Assembly (NCBI GenBank): GCA_033297075.1
Contig: MU858145.1
Location: 1-64,000, forward strand
Reading direction: 5' to 3'
Length of the DNA stretch: 64,000 bases
DNA from: Rhypophila decipiens
Lineage: Eukaryota > Ascomycota > Sordariomycetes > Sordariales > Naviculisporaceae
The translations under genes were made by a program, and so were the position numbers. Below, piece after piece: positions 37,082 through 48,487 of this stretch (positions within the stretch are counted from its first letter, which is position 1; every line of letters begins with the position of its first letter). The notes under the pieces are model-generated. The model had not been told where the DNA came from. It ran no database searches and saw only the letters and a program-made list of their open reading frames with translations.

Positions 37082-38809
37082 TTACATCAAAGCAGCATCG
37101 TCCATGACTGCATCTTTGTCCATGACGCCCAATTGACTCTGAAGCCCCTTCTTGCCAACCTGCATAGCCCTTTCCAGCTCGCGCTCTTCTTCGCGTAACT
37201 TGGCTCTCTCAAATCGCACCTTCTTCTCCTGCCTCCTTTTCTCCTCCGCCACAGCCCGTTCTCTCTCTTCCAAGGCCTTTTCGCGCCTTTTACGCTCTTC
37301 CCTCCTTTTCTTGGCCGCTTCATCTTCTTCCTCCTGAGCCAATTGGTCGTCTGCCGGAGGGGGTCCCAGGCCCTGGATGTAGGCCTCCACAAAGGGGTCC
37401 CTTATTTGCGGGTCCAGCGATATATACCGGATATCACCCAGGACCTGGGGCGGGAGATGCGATACCATGGTAGTGTTATTAAGCGCCGAAAGGGCGACAC
37501 TCTCGAGTAGCTTTTTCAGGTCCGCCTTCAGCTGGGATTGCGGCATCTTGAGGCGGTTAATATGCTCCCGGTACAACTTTTCGCGGTCCTTGTCAGACAG
37601 CTTGGTGTCTTTCATGGCCTCCTCTTTCTTGTATTTTCTTTTGAACTCTGGCCAGTAGAGCTTGGGCGTGGCTTTCTCTTGCAGGAGGGCCAAGTAGGGG
37701 ATCTTGGGGTCTTTCTTGGACTCTTTCGCGCGCATCTCTTTCAGCTGTTGGATCTTGGCCCGCGACCATTCCTCCCAGACTTCTTTGCGTTCTCGCGTCG
37801 TGCCGAGGACCGTGTACCGCGGATCGTCAAAAACCTTGCCTTCTTCGATGAGCTTCTCCCAAGGGCTGTACGGGTTGATGTTGAAGTCGTTCAAGAGGTC
37901 TTTGAAGAGTTCCCGCGTGTCTTGTTCCGACAGGAGGACACCGGCGTCACCCCCTTCTCCCATTTCCTCGTCGTAGCCGTAGTATTCGCCTTCTTCGTCG
38001 TCTGCGTAGTCTGCGCCCATGGCTGCCAGCTGAGCTGCAATGTCCGCCTCGGTAAACTCGACCGGGCCTTGGTTTTCGGTCGGTTCTTCGGTTCGCTGCC
38101 GCTTCGGCGCGTTCCCGTCCTCTTGTTCGTCTCCTTCGTCATCGGTGACCTCAACCTCTTCGTATTCCGAGCTGTCGTAGTCGTGAGCAGGTGCCTCGTC
38201 TTCGTGTGTCGCTGGCCTGGGTGAAGGCCCGGCTGCAGATTTTTGTTTGTCGCCTTCATCTTTTTCGTCCAAGGATTTTCCCAATGCCTTCAAGCGAATC
38301 CGTTCCTTGTCGAGCTCAAGAATAGCAGGCATCAGCTTCTCAGGGATGCGCCAGTAGCTTGCATTTTTGGCAGAGTTGTACGCGAACCGGCGCCCGTATT
38401 TGGTATAGACCAGAACCCACGGTTCATGTCCTGGAATGGCTACCTTTGATCGCGGCTTGTCGACAGGCTGTGGACGTGGTCGTGACTGGAAGCTGCCTCT
38501 ACCGCCAGGACCTCCGAAGCCTCCCCGTCCGCCATGTTGTTGCTGCTGTGGCGGTGGAGGAGCAAATTGCGCCATAAACGCATTCGCGACATTGGGGTCA
38601 GACAGCTTGATCTGCGGGACGACCTGATGCTGGTGATAGTTGTCCATGGGTTTCATCGGGGCCGGAACAGCGACGGGTCGCTTGTAGGTCGATTCTTTGG
38701 TTTCGGCATTGTAATAGTACGTGTGTCCTGTCGGTGCTTTGTGTTCGGTCCATCCTGCCGGAAGTGGTTGAAGAACAGCCGGCGAGGGCACGTATGTCGA
38801 TTTTAACAT
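37082..38809 (-). CDS. WW and FF domain protein (Urn1/TCERG1-like, pre-mRNA splicing)
   Basis: A single exon of 575 residues. An N-terminal WW domain (LPAGWTEHKAPTGHTYYYN, then STYKRP) is followed by a Gly-rich stretch with RGG-like repeats. A second, degenerate WW-like unit comes next (EPWVLVYTKYGRRFAYNSAK). An acidic stretch with Glu/Asp runs follows, then at least one FF domain around RELFKDLLNDFNINPYSPWE. The C-terminus is a long charged helix (EEKRRQEKKVRFERAKLREE). WW-FF proteins link splicing factors and RNA polymerase II; in yeast, Urn1 associates with the spliceosome. Assignment to that family is by domain order. Length fits; nothing is missing. Confidence 0.85.
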   Translation of the reverse strand: MLKSTYVPSPAVLQPLPAGWTEHKAPTGHTYYYNAETKESTYKRPVAVPAPMKPMDNYHQHQVVPQIKLSDPNVANAFMAQFAPPPPQQQQHGGRGGFGGPGGRGSFQSRPRPQPVDKPRSKVAIPGHEPWVLVYTKYGRRFAYNSAKNASYWRIPEKLMPAILELDKERIRLKALGKSLDEKDEGDKQKSAAGPSPRPATHEDEAPAHDYDSSEYEEVEVTDDEGDEQEDGNAPKRQRTEEPTENQGPVEFTEADIAAQLAAMGADYADDEEGEYYGYDEEMGEGGDAGVLLSEQDTRELFKDLLNDFNINPYSPWEKLIEEGKVFDDPRYTVLGTTRERKEVWEEWSRAKIQQLKEMRAKESKKDPKIPYLALLQEKATPKLYWPEFKRKYKKEEAMKDTKLSDKDREKLYREHINRLKMPQSQLKADLKKLLESVALSALNNTTMVSHLPPQVLGDIRYISLDPQIRDPFVEAYIQGLGPPPADDQLAQEEEDEAAKKRREERKRREKALEERERAVAEEKRRQEKKVRFERAKLREEERELERAMQVGKKGLQSQLGVMDKDAVMDDAALM

Positions 38810-41191
38810 GGCAAGGTGAGGTTTCGGTCGATGTTGGGGTCGTTGCGGATATTGTGCTACTGAGCCTTTCGCTGGGGGGGAGGGTGATCATGATGCTTTG
38901 CGATTTGCGCACAGTGGTCCGCGTCAGTGGTTCAGTGGCTGCACCAAGACTGCATGTCGCGGAGGAGCTTGCCAAAATAAAGTGGGGCGCAGGACAGGTA
39001 GCCGAAGTTTGATCCCTGCAAGTTTGTGATTCGCTGAACAACACCAGAGGAATCCTGTTGTTTACATCACCAGTTCTGGGCAATATCGTGAAGTTTAAAC
39101 TGTCATTTGCACGCAACGCTTTCCTCTAGTTCTACCAGCACGACGGTCGGACTTGATGTCACACTTTTCATTCTCTCAGACAACGGCCTCCACCTTTCAT
39201 TGAATGGGTACCTGGTAATGTGTACGGATACCTTTGAGGTCTGAGGAATCCTGCTGCTAAAATCATCGGACGTTATCGGACGGTAGTATCCTCTCACGTT
39301 ATGCCTGTATATATCTGGACTTCATATTCGGAAAACCCAAGTTTGCAACTGTCAACGTACTAAAAATGGCGTGTGAAATGTTTTGCATACACATTTTCAT
39401 GATATACCTAACACAGGTAAATCATTCACATCTCATTTTTCGAACGAGATAGGTGAATGATCCCTTCTTCAGTCCCTCTCCATTAGCTTTGGATATCTTC
39501 CTTCTTCGTGACCTATTCCTCTCTGGGTTATCATGGAGCCAGCAGTTGTGTCCTCTGAGCTAATCTATCTCAACCTTTGCCCCGCGGTCAAGCCAGAAGA
39601 CGCGAGGAGCGCTTCTGGGCGGTTCTTTTTGGACTCGTTGAGGCCACCAAACCTCCATCCTTAATGTCACAGGATAGTCTGGGGACGTTCAATTGGAGAC
39701 CATGCTATCTTGGCAATTTTGATTCGTAAGTCGGACCACTGGTCAAGCAACGACAGACCCAAAAGCCTCATGACGCCTAACAGAGAAACCTGCACCTATG
39801 GATTGTTAGGCTGGACGGCTTCCACTCCCACATTCCCTACGGATGCTTCCACGATTATGAAACTAACAACGAGCCGCTTGACCCAGTTTTACGCTTTGAA
39901 TTTGACGTGGGAGATTTCAAGTTGGCCCCGGGCCCCATACCAACAACTGAATTGCCCTGGTCACATTTCCTTCCGATGTAGCAGTGACTGAGGCCGAAGG
40001 TCTCTTGAACCGCTTCCTCGAATCCATGTTCCAACTCCCAGGTCCATCAGTACGGCCCCTGACACGAACGTCGAGCTGGGTATCCCGCACTCTCCCAAGC
40101 AAAGCGAGCCCCACAGGTCAGGCAGTGTGGTGTTCGCCACGTTCATGGCGTGGTCCAACGTGGAAGCAGCCACATCAAGCAGCAACCAAAACAGACGAGT
40201 TCAAGGAAACAAGCTGGCCGGTGTTGGTAAAGTTGTTGGAGGTTCACTTGTTGCGTTTTGTTTTCAGGGGTTGGGATCTCCAAGTGCTGTCCAATTAAAT
40301 CCCGCCACACGAGGCTTGGTCACCGTTGACCTTCACTTGTGGCCAACGAATCCTATACCCAACCCGGCCCAATTCAAACAGCTTTGCATTGTTCGGTTCA
40401 ACACGTGGACAGGCCACCTGTGTTAGCCGTTGTGGGTTTGGATATTTGATGAAGTTTTGTTTCTAATTAGTTGACTAAGGGTTTAACGTTTGAATATATG
40501 GAGTTAAGGCTCAAAATTGAGTTCGTACACGTATGAGGTAGTCTTGCATCACGACTACAAAAAACCAAGAATAAAGTTTTCATCATCATCTAGATTGCTC
40601 CAGGTGCCGCCCCTTTCCATCTCAGACTTGCCATTCAATTTTCAACACCACAAAGCCGTGTCCAGCATCTCCAGGAGCCCGCTCACCTTTAACTATTCAA
40701 TGCGCTATCACCAACACGCCTTAAAAATATGTTAAATGACATGATGTATGACACACAAGGAAAGCTCCTCTCGAGACGACAAACCAGTTCTAGCTGTCGA
40801 TGTAAGTGTCCATGTCAACCTGATAGTCGAACTCTGAGTCATGGGGCGTTCAGCTAAGCAGAAACATGACCACTGGCAGGGTCCCCCTTTCAAACTATCA
40901 AGTCACCCGAGAGAAGATGCCTAGGCCATGGCATGAGGATATCAAGACCGCGCTCCTCAGAACGTCGCCAGGGGTCGGGCCGAGTGCCGCGGACAGTCAT
41001 GCGAAAACATCCCAGTCGGATAGTCATAGTCAGGGGCAAAGGGAGAGCCTTTTCAGCCATAGTACGACAGCATTATGAGGCATGGCAGGAGCAGTCCGGA
41101 AGGACGGAGCAAAGTGAGTTCAAGTTGTTATTGAACCGACCCTTCTTGGTCGACCATCTGTTATCTGGGTAGTCAAGTCTAAAGTTTAAAC
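38810..41191. other. 2.4-kb spacer, no gene supported
   Basis: Promoter side of the FF-domain gene and of the orphan gene at 41192. Overlapping short frames at 40866-41172 (one containing HYEAWQEQSGRTEQSEF) could be remnants or upstream exons of the next gene, but no consistent join was found. Otherwise nothing is recognised. Confidence 0.45.
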
Positions 41192-42123
41192 ATGTTGCAA
41201 GGCACACCGAATCACTCCCAATCGACTTCCCCACTCATGACACTCACCGCCAATGAAATATCCGATCTCAATGACCTTCTTATCAAGCTCTCATTGAGTG
41301 ACCCCATGCCGGGAGTTGCTTATGGAAGCGTCATGGATGAGGACGATATCGACATTCAAACCGAGCCACTTCACCATGATGGCCAACCCCGAGAAGCAGC
41401 CACTGCCCTCACATGCCCAACGCCCAAGATTCCCAGCTTGACTCTGAGCTCTCCTCTCATGAACCTGCCAGATCTCAACCTCGATGTTGGGTTCGAGTCC
41501 AGGCCAGAGGTACAGAACATGCTACTTCAGCTTATGGAGGTATGTCAATAAATAATAGTTACATTGCAGATATCGACCGTTCGTACTCCTTGGTGAGATA
41601 CGCGAGGCTGACCTCTGACGGCATAGACTCGAAATATAGAACATGAATCTGCTCCAGCTAGTAGCCCTCCCCAAGATCTCGGGTCTGAGAAGATCACTGA
41701 AAAGCCTAGTGAGGCCGAAAGTGACGAGGCTGTGCCAAACGACGCTGGAGATGAGAAGCAGTTGGCCATTGTTCCCGAAAAGGCTTCGATTGGGACACCA
41801 AGCAATGAAGCATCACCATCTTACAGAATCATATTACTGGTAGGTACAAGTTTTCTTTTACCCTCCCGTTTCTCGCAACATTCCATCTCACTTCTAGACA
41901 CTTGTGGACTAACCAGCCAATGTGCCGGTTGCATAACTCACCAGATCCTAATATTGATGCACTACTCCCGAGAAATCAACAAGGGCATCGTGGTCCCGGA
42001 TCAGGCTCTCGACCTTATCCAACACCTAGAGCTGTGCCGCTCGAGGCCTCTCCCAGTCGTAACGCCCCGATCCGACTGAAACCTAGGACCAAAGAGCCGT
42101 ATCTCCAGGCTGGTCTGGTGTGA
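41192..42123 (+). CDS. Hypothetical disordered protein, three exons
   Basis: Exons 41192-41539, 41627-41839 and 41917-42123 join in phase 0 at both introns (GTATGT..GGCATAG and GTAGGT..AACCAG) to 255 residues. The start context AAACATG is favourable. The sequence is acidic in the first half (LTANEISDLNDLLIKLSLSD, DEDDIDIQTE), Glu/Ser-rich in the middle (EKITEKPSEAESDEAVP) and basic with Pro/Arg at the end (GPGSGSRPYPTP, RLKPRTKEPYLQ). No known domain is recognised. The composition suggests an intrinsically disordered, perhaps nuclear, protein. Support comes from codon-phase consistency only; the 5' end could lie further upstream. Confidence 0.5.
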
Positions 42124-42415
42124 GCATACTTTTGGGCCGTCATGTGTGATAAAGCTGTGGATGATTGCAGTGTACATATAGGATGTCTAAAATCTATCTA
42201 GTTACTTTGTAATATCCGTTCAGTTTGAGGCCTCACGGAGAGGCCTTACTACATTCATATCACATACAGGCACTAGTGCCGTTTGCATTTCTTGCCCAGC
42301 TCAAGGCATCATGGTGTTTTCTAGCCAGTTATGGCTTGTATTCTACTTATCACAGTAAAACACATCCAACCTGCAGATTCTAAATCAAACTATCAACAGC
42401 AGCGTGTGATATGCA

Positions 42416-43377
42416 TCACGAGCACTTGTTCTTGTACTCGTTCGAATCCGCTCGATCACACCAGACGTGGATCCTTGGAAACCCCGTGCCGCTCTCTGTC
42501 TTCTCCCGATACCTCGGATCACATCGCCAACCCACTGCAGTCGTTTTGTTGGCACAAAAGGTTACACAGCAATCCGTCCCATTGGGGAGCCAGACGTAGC
42601 TCAGACAGTTGAATGGCAGATCATGGTACCCCCCCTGGCGAATGATGTTTGTACTTTCTCCGAGATAATACTGCTCCTCAAAACCTTGGAAGGCGAGGCC
42701 TGATACCCCGGTTTGGTTGTTCAGAAACTCAATTGTCTGAGTTGGGAGTGACGAGGTGATAGTGCTAGTTGGGGAGGGCCGGGATTGGGAAGCTGTTGAT
42801 GCTGGAGTGGTAATCGTGACGCCGATACTGTGAAGTATCGTTTATTAGTTCCCATGAGTCTGAAAAAAGTCGAGAGTTCGAAGCAGAATGTTGCATACCT
42901 GCTGGCGATGCCTTCTGTTACTGCGGCAGTGCTTGGATCTGACCATGAACGCGCCCTCGTTGCACCTACTCCTCCACCCACAGCTGCTACGATTATAATA
43001 ACAAGTACGACGGCAACGATAATCAACTTCCGCCTACGAAGGCCACATATCCGTTTATCCTGTTTATTTGCACCCGCGCTCGCATCACCATGACTCAGGC
43101 TTGCTTCATCAGTCGGTGGTAAAGTTTCCCATGGCATCGCAGACATGGCTTGTCCATTGTACTGATGATCGTTTGGTTCATATGTGAGCTTCGGCGCATC
43201 GTCAAAGTGGAGAGGATACTTGTCGTGCTCAGTAAAATGGATGTGAGTTGCTGCATCGTATGGGGAGACGACTTCGGGTGTGGCGTCAAATGTCGTCGGC
43301 GTCGTTGTTGTCTGAGGGCCTGGGTAGCTCGGATTCGTAGCAACCTCTGGTAAGTTTTCGTCCGCCCGCTTCCCCAT
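42416..43377 (-). pseudogene. Single-pass membrane protein with Cys-rich ectodomain, frameshifted at a G7 run
   Basis: Exons 43377-42899 and 42827-42416 fit a protein with a hydrophilic N-terminus and a basic stop-transfer stretch (CGLRRRKLI). One helix (IIVAVVLVIIIVAAVGGGVG) and a Thr/Ser/Pro stalk follow. The ectodomain includes GFEEQYYLGES and, in another frame, HDLPFNCLSYVWLPNGTDCC and WRCDPRYREK, ending in KNKCS. The frame changes at a run of seven C on the plus strand (42629-42635): one base fewer would restore a single frame to the stop at 42416. This may be a real null allele or a homopolymer assembly error. The layout is that of fungal WSC-like or sensor-type surface proteins, but no named domain is claimed. 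Confidence 0.6.
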
Positions 43378-44829
43378 CGTGAAACTGTACTAGTATCAAG
43401 CTTTGAAACGAATCTGGCGGTCAAGCTTATTATTCCTCAGACTTGATATCATCTGATATGCCGTAATATGGTTACAAAAAGATGCACAAGGCTGTCGATG
43501 AGAAAGCATGGTGTGGCGTTCAGGTTTGCAGATGCCAAGCAGAGATCTCAAAGTTGAGGTTTCGACCTTGGAAGAAAAGAAGTCCAGGAAACAAAGAAAC
43601 ATCACAAGAAAGGTGCCTTGCTCTATCTACACATTAACGTTGTAGAAGCTGCCAGGAAATCCACGAGAGCATCATTCTTGGCGTAAGACGGGCAAACGTT
43701 GAACTTTGAAAGTCCTAATTTTGACGAACCCTGACAGGCGCAAGAGGCGGTGCACATGCAGAGACCAGTGGGTCACGGTTCCTGCTTTTAGTAACATCCT
43801 TTTCCCTTTTTGAACCACATTTGGGGCGCGAAGTAAATTGAGGTTGTATTTCTCTTTCAACAGGTTATATGGGTGGAACGTCTCACGGATGCTCATGAAT
43901 CAGCGATTGGTCCTCGGTGAAGCAGATGGAGAAGGGCCCAGGGGTATAAAGTGATGAAGCCAGCGACGGTTGGAGTGAGTTTCAGACTAGATTTTTCGAG
44001 ACGAAAGAAGTTGACTGCGTAGCTTGAAAGTATATGGTAACGGTTGTTGAGCTGGCACAGTGGTGATGTGAGGGAATGAGAGTGCAGTTGTGACCTTTTT
44101 ACCACACTTTTTTGAGGTTAGAGGTTGACTGCAGTGGGGGCTGAAGATGGTTGTGATTCCAGTCGCCTGCTTGGCGTTCTCGGACGTTAACCAGGAATAT
44201 CCATAGAAGAATTTTGAGGAAAAGGAAAAAGAAAAAAAAGAACTCAGCTAGCGTGCCCAAGTTTCCCTGCGGTCATGTCGAAGGAAGTGGGATTTAGGGG
44301 ATATGGGCGCAACATCTTGACAAGCTTCACAGACAAAAGCTGGTGATGTCCAGATCTCCTTAGCTAGGTCCAAGTTGCCCCTCCCGTCTAACCTGGACCC
44401 TTAGTCTGTACGTGTAACGACCCCGAAACCAGCCCCCGGGCAGGGTATCATGTGAAAATTTGCGGGCGGGGAGTAGAGAACTGGGGAAAGATCGAGGTGT
44501 GGCAAGATCTAACCTGCTCAAGACCCGAGAAGCCCACCGGAGAGACTAGCGTGCTAGCCAGGACTGGGCTTGCCCTTGCTTTTCACCGAAATCATGGGTT
44601 TTCACAATCTGGTGCGGGGGTCGATGATCAGACAGTCAGGCCAACCACGGTCGTGAGGAAGAGAAGTTGTACTTTTGCAAAGAATACAGGGAGGGAAAGG
44701 CACTGAGGTCGAGTAGGCGTGAGAAGTGACAGTGGCCCATCCGAGTCCATGGTGGGCCTTTCCGCTCATCATCGGCTGATGAGCGAGGAGTCGAGAGGGG
44801 CGTGTCGCAGCCAAAGAAAACCATTTTTC

Positions 44830-44838
44830 TTATCAGAT
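44830..44838 (-). promoter_or_regulatory. Iron-responsive GATA-factor site (ATCWGATAA), site 1
   Basis: TTATCAGAT, the reverse complement of ATCTGATAA, about 1.9 kb upstream of the sidA start. This is the consensus bound by SreA/SRE/Urbs1-type repressors when iron is plentiful. Confidence 0.5.
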
Positions 44839-45056
44839 CGCGCTAATGAAAAAGACGAAGACCCTGCCCCGGTTCCTTTGTTTCCTTTTGCACAGTCCAA
44901 GGAGCCCCCGGGACTAAAATCGTCCGACATGGGTTTTCTACGGACCTTCTCGGTCGGGCGCAAGCCTCAAGCTGTCGAATTGGCACACTTGCAGCCGCTG
45001 TGGTGCCCATCATCCGATTTCCTCGACCTGCCAAGACCCTCCCTGATTTCTTGATC

Positions 45057-45065
45057 TTATCAGAT
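45057..45065 (-). promoter_or_regulatory. Iron-responsive GATA-factor site (ATCWGATAA), site 2
   Basis: TTATCAGAT, followed directly by CATCAGATT, so the GATA core is partly repeated. It lies about 1.65 kb upstream of sidA. Confidence 0.5.
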
Positions 45066-45536
45066 CATCAGATTAGACGAAGGGGGTGCCATTGCCAAGC
45101 ATCATCCCCACAACCTCTGCACCTCGACCTGTCCCGTACTGCCTTCCATTGGACATGCGGATGATGAGCTTTTTCGCCTGATGGGTCTTTCTGACTCGAC
45201 ATCTTCCATGCGAGGTGGAAAACTAGAGATTTTGACGGGAGTTCGGTAATCAACATGCCGTACGAATACGCGAGAAGGGACCAAATCAAGAGCCGTTCAT
45301 GTTGTTCTGAATCCCCTCTCTAGTAAGCCCAGTCTCCCCTCAGCCGCCTGGTCTGAACACAATCACCAACTTGACGCCTGGCAACAACAGCTCAGGTCTG
45401 AGATTCCAGGTTGTTTTCCAAGGTCTCGCGAGACACGGTGCGTGACAGTCAATTGGTTGAATACTTGGGAGGGGCACAGAAAGACGAGGAGGTTGCGAAC
45501 CTGAACAAGGGGGGTGACCCCACCAGTTGTGGTTCG

Positions 45537-45545
45537 ATCTGATAA
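45537..45545 (+). promoter_or_regulatory. Iron-responsive GATA-factor site (ATCWGATAA), site 3
   Basis: ATCTGATAA in forward orientation, about 1.2 kb upstream of the sidA start codon. Confidence 0.55.
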
Positions 45546-45685
45546 ACAATTTTTCTCCCCTCGCCAAGCAATCCGGAGGTAGGCCGCGCTCGGAGAGAGC
45601 GTGAAGACACCGCTGTGAGTGGTTGGAGGACGTGGAGCTCGGCTGTGATGGTCTGAGACCCCACTGCCGGAGACTTGATCTCATC

Positions 45686-45694
45686 TTATCTGAT
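45686..45694 (-). promoter_or_regulatory. Iron-responsive GATA-factor site (ATCWGATAA), site 4
   Basis: TTATCTGAT, the reverse complement of ATCAGATAA (W = A variant). It is the closest of the four to sidA, about 1.0 kb upstream. Confidence 0.55.
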
Positions 45695-46718
45695 CCGAAG
45701 ATAACGCCGATGCCGCATCAGCCCCACTCTTTCCATGCTGGAAAATTTTGAAAGGATCGCATCAGGATGAAAGCGTCATCGCCCTCGTCGCACCCCACAG
45801 CCCCACTGGAATCACAGTGTGGTCCTGATTTGCACAACCAGCGTCACGATAAATTGAAAGAGATGAAAGAATTGTACAGCCGCCTTTTGGCCGCCCCGAA
45901 ACCACAACAGCAATCAAATACCCGTTGCCCTGAAGGGGCATCCGCTCCGCAATAGGTGCCGCAGAAATGTGCAACCACGTTGTGGTGTGTTCCCGCCAAC
46001 CTGGATGAGCCCGCATCGGTTCCATTGTGGCCCGGGTTTTTGAAGGCAGCCGGGGTCTGTTCCAGCGGGACAAAACGGAGCTGGAAAATGCCATGATCTG
46101 CCATGCCTGGAACAGTGGAAATGCAGTGGAACAAGGTCCCCAGCAAGGGTAAGGCCATCAAGGGAAAGAACCGCCCACAAGGGGACAAGGGAACAAGGGA
46201 ACGGCAAAAAGAGGCATTTGTTTGCTTGCCTTCTTGGCTGGAGAGTGCGTCCCTGATCAGATCAAAATGGGTGCCATCGCCTCATGCTGTGTTGACTGCC
46301 AGCTTCCTTCTTCTCCCAAACCCTTCCCGGTTCCTTCCACTCCTCTCTACTTGAAGTTCTGGAACCTGCCTTCCTCCTAGGTGCCCGGGGATCAACTTAC
46401 AGATCGACCATCAACCTCCACTGGCATTCTACACTTTGCGTTCCACTCTTCCCTTCTCGCCACATCACGTCTACGATACCATCGACTTGGATCATCAATT
46501 TTGTCAATCACTCTGTCTGCTGCAAAGACAAACATCAGTTCTACAACTCTTGTTCCCGGCCTGCTATAACAGCCCCGACATCATCCGGGCCCATTCTACC
46601 ACGTTCCCGTTGCCCACCCAAGCACCGGCTGCTTTTTCCATTTTCCCGGTTCTCCGCTTGACTGGCAACCGCTCCCGCGTATCTGCAAATACTGCCACCG
46701 GCACAGTCTTGAACCATC

Positions 46719-48487
46719 ATGTCGCCACACAGCACACACGCGATGGAGGAACAGTCCTTTGATACGACAAACGGCTTCAATGGTGCAGTTGAAAGCATCC
46801 CGATAGTCGCCCAGGCGGATGGTTTCGCGCCTTCAGACGATGGTTCTACCCCTGAGCTGGTGGAAGGTGGCGGTGCCAACGGCGTCTCGAACGGAACAGC
46901 CATCAATGGCCAATTTCCCCAGAGCCAGTATATCAAACCTACACCAAACGATGCCCTCCACGACCTTATCTGCGTCGGCTTTGGCCCGGCAAGCTTGGCG
47001 ATAGCCGTCGCGCTCCACGATACCATGGAGGCAGGCAAGATGGACGAGTCGCCCAAGGTTCTCTTCCTCGAAAAGCAGTCCCAGTTTGCATGGCATGCCG
47101 GCATGCTCTTGCCTGGTGCCCGGATGCAAATCTCCTTCATCAAGGACTTGGCTTCGCTCCGAGACCCCCGGTCACACTTCACCTTCCTCAACTATCTCCA
47201 CAAGAATGACCGCTTGGTCCAGTTCACCAACCTCAGCACATTCCTCCCCGCCCGTGTCGAGTATGAGGACTATCTCAGGTGGTGTGCTCGACACTTTGAC
47301 AACGTTGTCAGGTACCAGAATGAAGTCGTGTCTGTAACACCAGTCCAGGGAGAGGGACCTCTCAAGACCTTTATGGTGACTGCACGCGACAACAGCACTG
47401 GCGCTCTCAGCACATACCACACTAAGAACGTCATCGTCGCTGTTGGTGGCCAAGCCTCCATTCCCAAGCCCCTCCCGCCCAAGCATCCTCGCGTCATTCA
47501 CTCGTCACAGTACGCAAGTCTGGTTCCCAAGATTCTCGGCGATGCTTCGCGGCCATACCGCGTTGCCGTGGTTGGTGCCGGTCAGAGCGCTGCCGAGATC
47601 TTCAACAACGTGCAGACTCTGTACCCCAACAGCAAGACATGTCTGATTATGAGATCCGAGTTCCTCAAGCCAAGTGATGACTCTCCATTGTAAGTTTTGC
47701 TGGCATGGATTTGGCGATTGAGACTTGCTAACCCTCATGCCAGCGTCAACGAGATCTTCAACCCCGAGTTTGTCGACTACATTCACTCCAAGCCCTCTGC
47801 CTACAGGCAAAATCTCCTGGACGGAGCTAGAGCCACCAACTACGGTGTCGTTCGCTTGGAGCTGATTGAGCACCTCTATGAGGTCATGTACCACCAGAGA
47901 CGAACCCTTGGTGTTGATGAGAAGAAGTGGCCCCATCGTATCATGCCCGGTCGCAGGATTGTGAGCGTCAACGAGATGGGCGATCGGCTTCAAATGAAAG
48001 TCGCCATGCTTGATCCCGATCAGGAGAGTACTGACGGGCCACTGTACGAGGAGGAGGATCTTGATGTCGACCTTGTCATCTGTGCTACTGGCTACCAAAG
48101 AAGAGCTCATATCGACATGCTCAAGGATTCTTGGTCACTTCTGCCCGAGGCCGAGCCTATCCAAAGCGGTCTCAAACCCACCAAAGGGCGGTGGCTGGTG
48201 GAGGCGCCCAACGCCGACCAGCCGCTCAAGTCTTCGACTCGGGTTTTGGAAGTTGGGCGTGACTACGGTGTTCGATTTACGCCGGGAGCTGTTGCCCCTG
48301 GATCTGGCGTTTGGCTTCAAGGTTGCTGTGAGGCGACTCATGGTGTAAGTTACAGCTGCCCCTCGAATGACAAGAGTCGATCTAACTAAAACTTGTGTAG
48401 TTGAGTGATACCCTTCTTTCTATTCTGGCGGTGCGATCTGGTGAGATGGTACAGTCCATCTTTGGAGTCAATACAAGCTCCAGGTAG
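46719..48487 (+). CDS. sidA: L-ornithine N5-monooxygenase (siderophore biosynthesis, first step)
   Basis: Exons 46719-47689, 47744-48344 and 48401-48487 give 552 residues. The enzyme uses FAD, NADPH and O2 to hydroxylate the side-chain nitrogen of ornithine, the committed step for all hydroxamate siderophores. The FAD site GFGPASLA is near residue 87-94, [18 protein letters not shown] and [13 protein letters not shown] are family blocks, the NADPH site [12 protein letters not shown] is near 283, and the substrate motif ICATGYQRR is near 435. The last exon gives [16 protein letters not shown], the conserved SidA C-terminus. The first 80 residues are a variable leader. It lies 1.9 kb upstream of and codirectional with the siderophore NRPS. 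Four GATA-type sites upstream suggest repression by iron. Confidence 0.96.

Larger units (their letters stand above)
43378..46718. other. 3.3-kb intergenic region upstream of sidA
   Basis: No gene is supported on either strand. It contains four perfect ATCWGATAA sites (listed separately). From about 46300 to the sidA ATG it is pyrimidine-rich, as expected for a fungal transcript start and 5' untranslated region. Small frames at 44452-45054 and 45340-46207 lack protein-like features. Confidence 0.55.

Noticed and set aside
37538..38224. 228-codon Phe/Val-rich plus-strand ORF resembling a membrane protein
   Set aside because: Hydrophobicity is the complement of the Glu/Lys-rich FF-domain protein on the other strand.
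40866..41172. Possible upstream exons of the orphan gene at 41192
   Set aside because: Two overlapping frames look slightly protein-like, but no splice combination joins them consistently to 41192.
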